DNA of 64,000 nt from Chloroflexus islandicus (lineage in GTDB: Bacteria; Chloroflexota; Chloroflexia; Chloroflexales; Chloroflexaceae): the NCBI RefSeq assembly GCF_001650695.1, contig NZ_LWQS01000032.1, positions 1 through 64,000 on the forward strand. The letters run 5' to 3'. The translations under genes were made by a program, and so were the position numbers. Position 1 is the stretch's first letter; each line of letters begins with the position of its first letter. Below the pieces are notes generated by a model that saw only the letters and a program-made list of their open reading frames with translations, had not been told where the DNA came from and searched no databases. This document shows, in pieces, positions 56,772-64,000 of this stretch.

Positions 56772-57038
56772 TCATACGGGTTCGTGCGATTCATCGGGAT
56801 TAAGTTCCTCTTCAAGCACGCCGAGCGACTGGAAGAGAGCAAGCGTTTCGCGCGCTGATTCCTCATCGAGGCGAGTAATCGCAAAACCCACATGCACGAT
56901 CGTATAATCACCAACTTGCAGATCGGGCAGGTAGGCGAGACATACCTCTTTGACGATACCGTTGAAATCAACCTTGCCCATCCGGGTGAGGCCGTTGTCA
57001 TAGATTTCGATGATGCGACCGGGAATGCCGAGACACAT
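56772..57038 (-). CDS. hypC: Hydrogenase maturation chaperone HypC
   Basis: An 88-residue HypC. It starts MCLGIPG, in which Cys2 (after Met removal) binds the iron precursor and the large subunit. I choose the ATG at 57038 because the family always has the cysteine second and aaagga lies 8 bp upstream. The rest (VDFNGIVKEVCLAYLPDLQVGDYTIVHVGFAI) matches the beta-barrel core. First of the three hyp genes in transcription order. Confidence 0.95.
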   Translation of the reverse strand: MCLGIPGRIIEIYDNGLTRMGKVDFNGIVKEVCLAYLPDLQVGDYTIVHVGFAITRLDEESARETLALFQSLGVLEEELNPDESHEPV

Positions 57039-57062
57039 ACGCAATTCCTTTCAACCTGTGAA

Positions 57063-57566
57063 GGCGCAGAGCGGGCAAAGGCGCAAAGATGGTTAACGCA
57101 AAGGCGCAGAGAACGCGAAGGGCGCAAAGGTTTTTTATGTAGCTGGATCGTGGGTGTTGGCAACTTCAGCGTCCTTTGCGTTTTGGCGGCTGTGCGTCCC
57201 TTACACCTCCCAAATCAAGACCCGATTATTGCCTGAGCCGGCGAACGCTCGCTACTAGTGAGCAAAGGCGCAAAGATGGTTAACGCAAAGGCGCGAAGAA
57301 CGCGAAGGGCGCAAAGGTTTTTTATGTAGCTGGATCGTGGGTGTTGGCAACTTCAGCGTCCTTTGCGTTTTGGCGGCTGTGCGTCCCTTACACCTCCCAA
57401 ATCAAGACCCGATTATTGCCTGAGCCGGCGAACGCTCGCTACTAGTGAGCAAAGGCGCAAAGATGGTTAACGCAAAGGCGCAGAGAACGCGAAGGGCGCA
57501 AAGATTTTTTATATGGCTGGATCGTGAGCGTTGGCAACTTCAGCGTCCTTTGCGGCTGTGCGTCCC
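57063..57566. repeat. 187-bp tandem repeat holding the 3' end of the NHL gene
   Basis: Copies register at 57075, 57262 and 57449, an exact 187-bp period. Each holds a gcaaaggcgcaaagatggttaac block, a linker and the sequence cctcccaaatcaagacccg, the last of which is the 3' end and stop of the neighbouring NHL gene. The two outer copies are partial duplications of that gene's last dozen codons. Nothing else is coded. Confidence 0.88.
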
Positions 57567-58670
57567 TTACACCTCCCAAATCAAGACCCGATTATTGCCT
57601 GAGTCGGCGATCGCCAGCCACTGGCGATGCGCGCAGAGACCATAGGGCCAGCAGAGCGTATCGGGGCCGACGGCTTGCCAGCGATTTTCGCCGCTATCGG
57701 CAAAATTGTACTGGCCGTAGACCGCTTGCGCCGGCAGGCCGGCCCCCACGCGCGGGATGGGTTGCCAAAGCAGCACGCGATTGTTGGCGGTGTCGGCCAC
57801 AAACAACCGGTCGCCGGCGCAGGCTGCCGCATACGGAAAGCGGAGCCGGTGCGCTCCCTGCGGCACGTGCGGTTGTTCAAACGCACTCTGCAGATCTGCT
57901 TGTCCCAGCACCAGATCGGCGGGCCGATCAGTTGTTGGCGGCGGCGTCCATCCCAACACACGATGGTTGCCGGCATCAACGACGTACAACGTTGCGCCAT
58001 CGCCGGCGACAGCGTACGGCCAACGAAAACTGTTGGCTGCCGGCGGGCCGCCGCGATTTTCGGCGTTGCTGCACGGATCGGGCTGGCCGAGGATGAGGTC
58101 GGGCGGCTGGTCGCGTTCCGGCAACCCATGCCAACCCAGCACCCGCCGGTTGCCGGTATCAGCAATATACAACCAGCCATTGATCCACGCCACGCCATAC
58201 GGCCAGTAGAGCGTTTGCGGGCTAGCCGCGCCGCCGCGGTTCGGCTCGATATCAAGCAACGAGTCTTGCCCGATTACACTATCAGGCGGCGTGCCAGATC
58301 GATCGGGAATGCGATGCCAACATAATACCCGATGATGCCACGCATCGGCAAGGTAGATTCTTCCTTCCGCAACGGTCACGCCGGTCGGCAAATGGAAGCC
58401 GTTAGCGGGGCCGTGACCGGCAGCGCGCGGCCCTTCGTGGAAGAAATCGGGCTGGCCGAGCACCACATCAGCCGGTTGGTGATCATGGGTTGGAAAGCCG
58501 TGCCAGATCAAGACGCGATGGTTGCCCGAATCAACCACAATCAGCCGCTCGTCATCGAGATAGACGCCGCGCGGCGCATAGAGATGGGTAGGGGTCGGAT
58601 TGGCCGCCGGTAGCGCCAACCCACCCGGCGCTGGCGCACCCAGCCAGCGAACTGTTTTGCTTGCCATCAT
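57567..58670 (-). CDS. NHL-repeat beta-propeller protein of the hydrogenase cluster
   Basis: A 367-residue, apparently cytoplasmic protein (no signal peptide). Six blades are visible, each with a V/I-x-D-[ST]-x-N-x-R-V-L-x-W pattern: DSGNHRVLIW, DAWHHRVLCW, DTGNRRVLGW, DAGNHRVLGW, DTANNRVLLW, DSGNNRVLIW. Such NHL proteins are encoded in several uptake hydrogenase operons and probably act as assembly or electron-partner scaffolds; the exact role is unknown. ATG at 58670 overlaps the stop of the NifU-Rieske gene (ATGA). Its 3' end is the source of the 187-bp tandem repeat. Confidence 0.82.
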   Translation of the reverse strand: MMASKTVRWLGAPAPGGLALPAANPTPTHLYAPRGVYLDDERLIVVDSGNHRVLIWHGFPTHDHQPADVVLGQPDFFHEGPRAAGHGPANGFHLPTGVTVAEGRIYLADAWHHRVLCWHRIPDRSGTPPDSVIGQDSLLDIEPNRGGAASPQTLYWPYGVAWINGWLYIADTGNRRVLGWHGLPERDQPPDLILGQPDPCSNAENRGGPPAANSFRWPYAVAGDGATLYVVDAGNHRVLGWTPPPTTDRPADLVLGQADLQSAFEQPHVPQGAHRLRFPYAAACAGDRLFVADTANNRVLLWQPIPRVGAGLPAQAVYGQYNFADSGENRWQAVGPDTLCWPYGLCAHRQWLAIADSGNNRVLIWEV

Positions 58671-59524
58671 TGCGGTCGCACCCAAATGATGCCATCAACA
58701 ACCCGGAGCGGGAACGGCTCAAGCTGCGCTTGCGGCGCAGTTAGGCATTCGCCGCTCTGGACATCGAAACAGAAGCCGTGCCATGGACAGGTCAGCGTGC
58801 CAGCGTCAGGGTCAAGCATCCCGCCATCGAGCGGGCGGCCTTGATGGGCGCAGGCGTTGCGGTAGGCGCTCAGCCGGTTGGCCAGATTGACGATCAGCAC
58901 GCTGCCGCGTTCGGTGGCGAAACTCACCATTTGGCCGGGCGGCACCTCGGCGACGGCAGGGCCGCGCAGCCATCCCTTCTCGATGGCCGGCGCTTCCTGC
59001 GCTTCGGTGCGGAGAATGGCCGGGGTCGCTTGATCGTTGATCACTTCGAGGCGGGTGATTTCCGGCACCTCGCGCAACAGCGCCTCTTCGACATGCTTGC
59101 GCAAGGTAAAGGCTGAGAGCGAACAGCCGTTGCACGAGCCATGCAAGCGCACATACGCCACGCCGTCGCGCACATCAACCAACTCGGCATCGCCGCCGTG
59201 CGACTGCATATAGGGGCGCGCGCCGTCGAGCACGCGGCGGGCGCGGGTGAGCGGGTCGGCGCGCACAATGCCGTGCATCACCAGCAGCGCGTAAACAGCG
59301 GGGTCTTCGACCAATTCGAGCAACAACTCTTTGCCGCGCGGGTCTTGCTTGAGCCGGCGAACAATCGTGGTGAGAGCCAGTTTATGAAAGGCCTCAATGG
59401 CCTGTTTCAACTCGGTAGCGGCGGTCTGGGCCGCCGGTTCGAGCTTGGCGACGGCAGCCACCGCCGCATCAACCCGCGCAGCGGCTTGTTCGAGTTCATC
59501 GGCAACGGTGAGTGATTGGGTCAT
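58667..59524 (-). CDS. NifU-Rieske fusion protein
   Basis: A 285-residue protein joining two iron-sulfur modules. Residues about 85-165 are a NifU C-terminal-like domain with CxxC at Cys131 and Cys134 (GSCNGC). Residues about 185-285 are a Rieske [2Fe-2S] domain with Cys225/His227 (CAHQGRP) and Cys246/His249 (CPWHG). The N-terminus is helical and otherwise unrecognised. Lying in the hydrogenase operon, it is a good candidate to carry electrons from the hydrogenase to the respiratory chain. It overlaps the NHL gene by 4 bp. Confidence 0.85.
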   Translation of the reverse strand: MTQSLTVADELEQAAARVDAAVAAVAKLEPAAQTAATELKQAIEAFHKLALTTIVRRLKQDPRGKELLLELVEDPAVYALLVMHGIVRADPLTRARRVLDGARPYMQSHGGDAELVDVRDGVAYVRLHGSCNGCSLSAFTLRKHVEEALLREVPEITRLEVINDQATPAILRTEAQEAPAIEKGWLRGPAVAEVPPGQMVSFATERGSVLIVNLANRLSAYRNACAHQGRPLDGGMLDPDAGTLTCPWHGFCFDVQSGECLTAPQAQLEPFPLRVVDGIIWVRPQ

Positions 59525-59553
59525 AAGTATCTCGATATCTCGTCATCGTACCA

Positions 59554-59913
59554 TCAACTGTATCCAATCATCTGCTCAAGCGCCTCTTCGCTGCGCAGCA
59601 GCAACAGCTCGGCGAACGCTTGGCGCGCCATCGTTTGCAGCATCGCCTCAATCTTGCCGGCCGGCGGTGACGGCAGCGCGCGTCCGCTCAACGCTTGCAG
59701 GACAAAACACGCCCCTGCCGGATTGTCGAGCAAAAAATCTTGGAAGATCGCCGTAACGAACCGATCAAGCCAGATCCCCTCGCCTTGCGGATCGGCGCGC
59801 AAGCGGGTCAAGGCCGATTCGGGGCCGGCGCAGCGCTCGACGATCCGCTCGACGAACCGTTCGGTTGCCATCATCAGCAGCAAATCAAATTGTTGGCGTT
59901 GGAATGCTTCCAT
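59554..59913 (-). CDS. Small hydrogenase-cluster protein of unknown function
   Basis: A 119-residue helical protein starting MEAFQRQQFDLLLMMATERF. I see no known motif. It lies 29 bp upstream of the NifU-Rieske gene in the same operon. I reject a longer frame that would add 37 residues translated from the neighbouring repeat block. The ATG at 59913 has an agaagg immediately upstream. Confidence 0.65.
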   Translation of the reverse strand: MEAFQRQQFDLLLMMATERFVERIVERCAGPESALTRLRADPQGEGIWLDRFVTAIFQDFLLDNPAGACFVLQALSGRALPSPPAGKIEAMLQTMARQAFAELLLLRSEEALEQMIGYS

Positions 59914-60132
59914 ACCCTTCTCAACATAAAGACGCAAAGAGAGCAGAGACGCAGAGATTCTAGAACGCAGAGGCGCAAAGGTGCGCGAAGGTGCGCAAAG
60001 GTTTTGGTTTTGGATGTTGGTCAATCAGTACGGCTTGTAGTAAAACTATAAAAAATCTTTGCGATCTTCGCGCCTTTGCGTTAACCACCTTTGCGTTCTT
60101 TGCGCCTAATGGAGCCGGACAGCCGTCCGGCT
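59914..60132. repeat. Repeat block between two hydrogenase accessory genes
   Basis: cgcagaggcgcaaaggtgcgcgaagg-type repeats, then the inverse, then palindrome GGAGCCGGACAGCCGTCCGG at 60111-60130. No gene. Confidence 0.75.
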
Positions 60133-61356
60133 CTACTTTCCGACGGCTTCGTGTTGATCGATATTCGCCAACAACTCGCGCACCGTCATGATCGCCGGCT
60201 CATCACCGATCTGGGCAAAGAGTTGCTCGGCTTGCAGCAACCGTTCGCGGGCTTCGGCGAAGATGCCGAGATGAGCGAGGGCATTGCCCAGATTGGCCAA
60301 AATGCGGGCATAGCCAGCCGGATCGGCAGCCGGATCGCGCCGCTGCAACAGGTCTTCGTAAATCGCCACCGCTTCGAGCAGATGCTCGGCTGGACGGGCC
60401 GAGTGAACGTATTGCAGCGCGTTCGCCAAATTGAGGCGGGCGCTCGTCCACTCGTGCGGATGCTGGTCGGGATCGTAGACGCTGAGCGCCGCGCGCAGCG
60501 CCTGCACCGCAATCGCGCCGCGCAACCGGTCGCCGGCTTCGGTCATCGGCATGGCGAGGTAGGCTAGCGCCAGATTGTTCTGGATGAAAGCAAACTCCAG
60601 CGGATGGGTCTCGCGCCGGTAGAAACGGAGCGCCTCTTGGTAGCAGCGCACGGCAGCTTGCAATGGCCCGCGCTGGCCATTGGCATGCTCTTGCAGCAGT
60701 TGGCCCAGTTGCGCCGCCGCGCGGGCGCGCACTTCCGAGAGGTTTTCAGGCGGAATGTAGTCGATCGCTTGCTGCAACCAGCGTGTGATCAGCGCCAGCT
60801 CGCCGCCATGTTGCATCGCTAGCTCGGCCCGGTTGAGCGCGATCTGGCCGGCCAGCGCCGGCGAGACGGGAGCGGCAGCCGCAATCGCCTCGGCAAAATG
60901 CCGGTCAGCGGCGGGAATGTCACCCTGCTCGATCGCCGCTGCGGCGTGGGCAACCAGCACCAGCGCACGCACCTCACCGGTCGCGCCAGCGAGCGGCGGC
61001 GGTTCGCGGCGATGGCCCATCGTAAAGGCCGCCACCCCTTGCAAGCACGCCAATTCGCCATCGAGCAGGGTATGGAGCATCAAGTCATCAGCGTGGGAGC
61101 CGGCCAACACATAGCGGTTGTAGCGAGTCACGAGATCAGTGCTCGGCGGTAATGCCGCTAGCGCCGCCGTGACCTCGCCGGCCAGCGCGTGAGCGTAGAA
61201 GCGCCATTCCGGCGGCCATTCAGCCGGGATTTCGCCGCGCAGCAGAGCGGCTAAGGCCGGGCCGGCGGCGGGCTTGTCGCTCGGCGGCAAGACTAAATAG
61301 CCGGCAGGAAGGGCGAAAATGCCTAACGGTTGTGGACGCACAGCAAGATGATTCAT
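60133..61356 (-). CDS. TPR-repeat protein of the hydrogenase cluster
   Basis: A 407-residue protein with a non-repetitive N-terminus (about 1-115) and four to five TPR-like helical repeats after (LGQLLQEHANGQRGPLQAAVRCYQEAL, IQNNLALAYLAMPMTEAGDRLRGAI, LANLGNALAHLGIFAEARERLLQAEQL). TPR proteins accompany group 2a uptake hydrogenases and are thought to help assembly or complex formation. Starts 4 bp inside the preceding small gene. Confidence 0.82.
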   Translation of the reverse strand: MNHLAVRPQPLGIFALPAGYLVLPPSDKPAAGPALAALLRGEIPAEWPPEWRFYAHALAGEVTAALAALPPSTDLVTRYNRYVLAGSHADDLMLHTLLDGELACLQGVAAFTMGHRREPPPLAGATGEVRALVLVAHAAAAIEQGDIPAADRHFAEAIAAAAPVSPALAGQIALNRAELAMQHGGELALITRWLQQAIDYIPPENLSEVRARAAAQLGQLLQEHANGQRGPLQAAVRCYQEALRFYRRETHPLEFAFIQNNLALAYLAMPMTEAGDRLRGAIAVQALRAALSVYDPDQHPHEWTSARLNLANALQYVHSARPAEHLLEAVAIYEDLLQRRDPAADPAGYARILANLGNALAHLGIFAEARERLLQAEQLFAQIGDEPAIMTVRELLANIDQHEAVGK

Positions 61357-61679
61357 AGAGTATGCTCCGGTTCTGGCGACAATGCCATCCGCAACACGCC
61401 GTGATCGTCATCCCACACGGCGCGGCGCGGGCCGGGCGGCGTTGCCGGCGGCAAAACTTCCCAAATCAAGACACTCCGGTCGCCGCGGGCATTGCGTTGC
61501 TTCAACAACAAGCCGCCGGCTGCCGGCCCGCGCAACGGCGCTAGCCAAATTTCGCCATCACGCGGCAACGCCACCAGCAAATCGGCGGGAAAGTAGCGTT
61601 GCGCCAACGCCGCCGGCAGATGCAAATAGCCTTGCGCCGTCAATTCAAGCAGCCAGCTCTCCATTGTCTCTGTCTTCAT
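61353..61679 (-). CDS. Small hydrogenase-cluster protein
   Basis: A 108-residue protein with no family I can name. It has a beta-rich core (YFPADLLVALPRDGEIWLAPL) and a Pro-rich tail. It overlaps the protease gene by 35 bp and the TPR gene by 4 bp, so it is clearly within one operon. The start is not certain: ATGs at 61679 and 61664 are both possible and neither has a clear site. Confidence 0.62.
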   Translation of the reverse strand: MKTETMESWLLELTAQGYLHLPAALAQRYFPADLLVALPRDGEIWLAPLRGPAAGGLLLKQRNARGDRSVLIWEVLPPATPPGPRRAVWDDDHGVLRMALSPEPEHTL

Positions 61680-62166
61680 CAACAATGCGATGGCCAAGGT
61701 ACGGCTGCCACGGGTTGCGGCTCAAGTGCTGGGCCAAATCCTCCATCCGCGCGGCAACCGCTGGGCTCAGCGGCGCGCCGATGGTAAAGTCGGTACCCTC
61801 GATTAAATACACCTGCACTGAGCGCGGATACGCATCTTTGAGCAGCCAGCGGCCAAACGCCAGCGCGTGATCCCAGCGGAAAGCGTGCAGGTTAATGCCG
61901 GTCAGCGGCGGTAACTGCTCAACAACCGAACCCGGCACCGCATAGATGGTGCCGGGTTCGGCGCCGGTGCAAGCGGCGTCAACCAAAATCACGTTCTCGA
62001 TCCCGCGCATACGGAAAGCGACATCCATCCCGCTGGTGCCGGCATCGGCTACGCCAACGCCGGGCGGCAGGCCGAGTTCGAGCAAGCGCCGCACCAATAC
62101 CGGCCCGACCGCATCGTCGCCACGTAACAGGTTGCCACAGCCGATGATCAGGAGTTGTTCATGCAT
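61645..62166 (-). CDS. Hydrogenase maturation protease (HyaD/HupW family)
   Basis: A 173-residue endopeptidase that removes the C-terminal tail of the large subunit after nickel insertion. The N-terminal GCGNLLRGDDAVG, GTSGMDVAFRM and VDAAC motifs contain the conserved acids that sense nickel. It follows the large-subunit gene by 172 bp with a palindrome between, and overlaps the next small gene. Confidence 0.9.
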   Translation of the reverse strand: MHEQLLIIGCGNLLRGDDAVGPVLVRRLLELGLPPGVGVADAGTSGMDVAFRMRGIENVILVDAACTGAEPGTIYAVPGSVVEQLPPLTGINLHAFRWDHALAFGRWLLKDAYPRSVQVYLIEGTDFTIGAPLSPAVAARMEDLAQHLSRNPWQPYLGHRIVDEDRDNGELAA

Positions 62167-62207
62167 GACATCATGATCTAGCGATAAAGACGAGAGATTT
62201 GTCTTTT

Positions 62208-62238
62208 TGGAGTGCGGCAGTCTAACTGCCGCACTCCA
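62208..62238. repeat. Family A palindrome inside the hydrogenase operon
   Basis: TGGAGTGCGGCAG...CTGCCGCACTCCA, identical in arms to the copies at 6066 and 50640. It stands between the large-subunit and protease genes and would form a strong hairpin in the mRNA. Confidence 0.85.
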
Positions 62239-62338
62239 TAATCAGCATGTCTATCACTCCAGCCTGAGCAACGCGGGTTCGTCTGCGCCGGCGATTGCCC
62301 CAACCACCGGCGCAGACGTCCTTGCGCGCTTGCCCCTG

Positions 62339-63976
62339 CTACGCGCCTTCACCAATGCGGAACCGTGCCAACTCTTTGCCGGTCTTTTCGTCGTAGGCAT
62401 GCACCGTACAGACGAGGCACGAGTCGTAGCTCCGCGCCACATGGCCGAGTTCGACCGGATCATTGGGATCGGCAATCGGCGCGCCGAGGAACGATTGCTC
62501 CATCGGCCCGTTGACATCGCGGCCATCGCGTGGCCCGATGTTCCACGCTGTCGGCGTCACCACCTGATAATTCTCGATCTTGCCGTCCTTGAGCACGATC
62601 CAGTCTGAAAGACTGCCGCGAGCGGCTTCGGTCGAACCAAACCCGCGCCCTTCGGGCAGTTCCTTCGGCTTGATATAAAACTTCTCGTGCAGATTGATCT
62701 GGTCAAGCCACTTGCGCACCAGCTTGTAATACTTGGGCGCTTCGTGCATCCGGGCCATCACCCGCACCAACACACTCGGCCCAACCGTCGTCACCGCATC
62801 GAGGAAGAGCGGATCGTAGTCTTGCCAATCAGCGGCGCCGGGGCGGCCTGCAATCACCTGCCGGGCCAGCGGGCCGGCCTCGACCGGGTGGCTGCCGACG
62901 CCGGGGATGAGGTAGCGCGGCGCTTTGGCCCACGTATACTTACCCTGCCGGCGGCCAACATCGGGGTCGATCGGCTCGGTGCGCCCTTCAAACGGGTGCA
63001 GGGCGTGGCTGCCCTCGTAGAACGAGTGGGTCACGTCTTCGCGCACGTTGGCCTGATCGAAATCGTAGAACTGGCCGTTGACATACACGCCGGAGCGCGC
63101 GATCAGGGCCGCGTTGCGCCCCTCGATCGTCGGACGGGCATAGATTTCGGGGTGGAAATAGGTGCCGGTGGCAATGTAGTTATTCCAGCCAGCACCATAC
63201 TTGTCAAGACCAGCGGCCATCGCAAAGCGGATGAAGAAGCCGCAGTCCGAGTTGTAGTGGCGCTCGTTCTCGTGCATCCACTCCATCACATCGGCCCAAC
63301 TCTTGTTCTGCAGCCAGCGATCGACTGAGCAACCGAGCCACTTCTTCTCCAGCCACTCATCCTTCCAGTATTCGAGGATGGCGATGGCGCGGGTGACATC
63401 AGCCAGCGTCGGCGCGCACATCACGCCGCCGGGGATCATGAAGCTGGAGTGGGGCCACTGGCCGCCGAAGATAGCGTAAATCTCGACCGGCTTATTCGAG
63501 AGCGTCACACCGTGCTCATAACTGGTGCCGACAAAGGGGGCGAACCGGCGCACCGCCTCATCGTATTCGGGCAGATGGGCGTACTTCTTGTTGGTCAGGT
63601 CAATCGCAAACAGGGCGTAGAACCAGCGCGGAATGCTTTGCAGCGTCTCGCAGGCTTGCGCAATATTGCGAATCAGGGTCGCATTGGGCGGCAATTCAGT
63701 GTGCCATGCCGTATCGAGGGCATAGACCGCCTTGGTCAAGTGGCTGCCGCCGCAGATGCCGCAGATGCGCGGCGTAACGATCAAGCCGGCCTGCGGATCC
63801 TTCCCCTTCAGAATGATCTCAAAGCCGCGAAACATCGAGGCCTCAGTCCATGCGCTGGTCACCACCCCATCGCGGATCGTGACCCGCAAGTCGAGGTCTC
63901 CCTCGACGCGGCCAAGCGGGCTGATGCGCAGATCGCGCCCGGTGATCGTTGCCGGATTCTCGATAATATTGACCAT
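62339..63976 (-). CDS. hupL: [NiFe]-hydrogenase large subunit, group 2a (Huc/HupL-type)
   Basis: A 545-residue large subunit holding the NiFe active site. L1 motif RICGICGGSHLT gives Cys72 and Cys75; L2 motif DSCLVCTVH gives Cys520 and Cys523 with His526. The 19-residue tail after His526 (AYDEKTGKELARFRIGEGA) would be removed by the protease. The L2 wording and neighbour genes point to the uptake/high-affinity group 2a. The small subunit is not in the window: just 24 bp remain before 64000, with a gggaga ribosome-binding site, so it lies upstream. First gene seen of the operon. Confidence 0.93.
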   Translation of the reverse strand: MVNIIENPATITGRDLRISPLGRVEGDLDLRVTIRDGVVTSAWTEASMFRGFEIILKGKDPQAGLIVTPRICGICGGSHLTKAVYALDTAWHTELPPNATLIRNIAQACETLQSIPRWFYALFAIDLTNKKYAHLPEYDEAVRRFAPFVGTSYEHGVTLSNKPVEIYAIFGGQWPHSSFMIPGGVMCAPTLADVTRAIAILEYWKDEWLEKKWLGCSVDRWLQNKSWADVMEWMHENERHYNSDCGFFIRFAMAAGLDKYGAGWNNYIATGTYFHPEIYARPTIEGRNAALIARSGVYVNGQFYDFDQANVREDVTHSFYEGSHALHPFEGRTEPIDPDVGRRQGKYTWAKAPRYLIPGVGSHPVEAGPLARQVIAGRPGAADWQDYDPLFLDAVTTVGPSVLVRVMARMHEAPKYYKLVRKWLDQINLHEKFYIKPKELPEGRGFGSTEAARGSLSDWIVLKDGKIENYQVVTPTAWNIGPRDGRDVNGPMEQSFLGAPIADPNDPVELGHVARSYDSCLVCTVHAYDEKTGKELARFRIGEGA

Positions 63977-64000
63977 TGCCAGCTTCTCCCTAGCTTATAC

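Noticed and set aside
61430-61500. Shared VLIWEV ending between the NHL protein and the small protein at 61353
   Set aside because: About 14 matching bases and six residues only, in different settings; probably chance or a common beta-strand pattern.

Overview
The window looks like a piece of chromosome from a filamentous Chloroflexota bacterium, most likely Chloroflexus or a close relative. This is an inference from gene content and style: a high-GC genome with no outer-membrane genes, a group 2a-type (Huc/Hup) [NiFe]-hydrogenase cluster of the kind known in Chloroflexus aggregans, SecD-SecF as separate genes, CIRCE-controlled groESL, and intergenic regions filled with REP-like palindromes and 'cgcaaaggcg'-type repeats. 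I see no insertion sequence, prophage, CRISPR array or rRNA.

Layout. 0.3-7 kb: a leftward operon for a complex iron-sulfur molybdoenzyme (ferredoxin-NrfD fusion, catalytic subunit, TorD-type chaperone) with a divergent LysR regulator and a candidate operator between them. 7-15 kb: Nudix hydrolase, DprA, SecDF, a DsbA-like oxidoreductase, a YceI protein, a DoxX protein and tRNA-Gly(UCC). 15-25 kb: a short-chain dehydrogenase, a membrane STAS protein, a lipoprotein, a large TPM-like coiled-coil protein, a tiny zinc ribbon, a TerB-like protein and dihydroorotase. 25-26.7 kb: a dense REP cluster. 26.7-37.7 kb: AttH/CrtC-like lipoprotein, CobW GTPase, a membrane PP2C (SpoIIE/RsbU-type) phosphatase with a small NHLP/Os1348-like protein upstream, a secreted trypsin, a second TPM-like protein, and a CYTH plus HD-CHAD pair. 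37.9-40.1 kb: groES-groEL behind two CIRCE elements, followed by a 54-bp tandem array. 41-50 kb: tRNA-Gly(GCC) and a rightward signalling run (degenerate cyclase with GAF domains, two hybrid-domain sensor kinases, a Calx-beta surface protein). 50.7-53.8 kb: leuS with a small overlapping leader ORF.

54-64 kb: a leftward hydrogenase cluster. Reading in the direction of transcription it is large subunit, maturation protease, a small unknown protein, a TPR protein, another small unknown protein, a NifU-Rieske fusion, an NHL beta-propeller, HypC, HypD and HypE. The small subunit is not in the window and should lie just beyond position 64000. The set fits a high-affinity uptake hydrogenase passing electrons through a Rieske/NifU-type carrier to the quinone pool or respiratory chain; HypC, HypD and HypE build the Fe(CN)2CO ligand set and the protease finishes the large subunit.

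The most interesting points are the accessory genes of the hydrogenase cluster, the NHLP-like peptide linked to a membrane phosphatase, the LysR site in front of a molybdoenzyme with no Tat signal, the leader ORF overlapping leuS, and several independent tandem-repeat expansions, one of which has copied the 3' end of the NHL gene.
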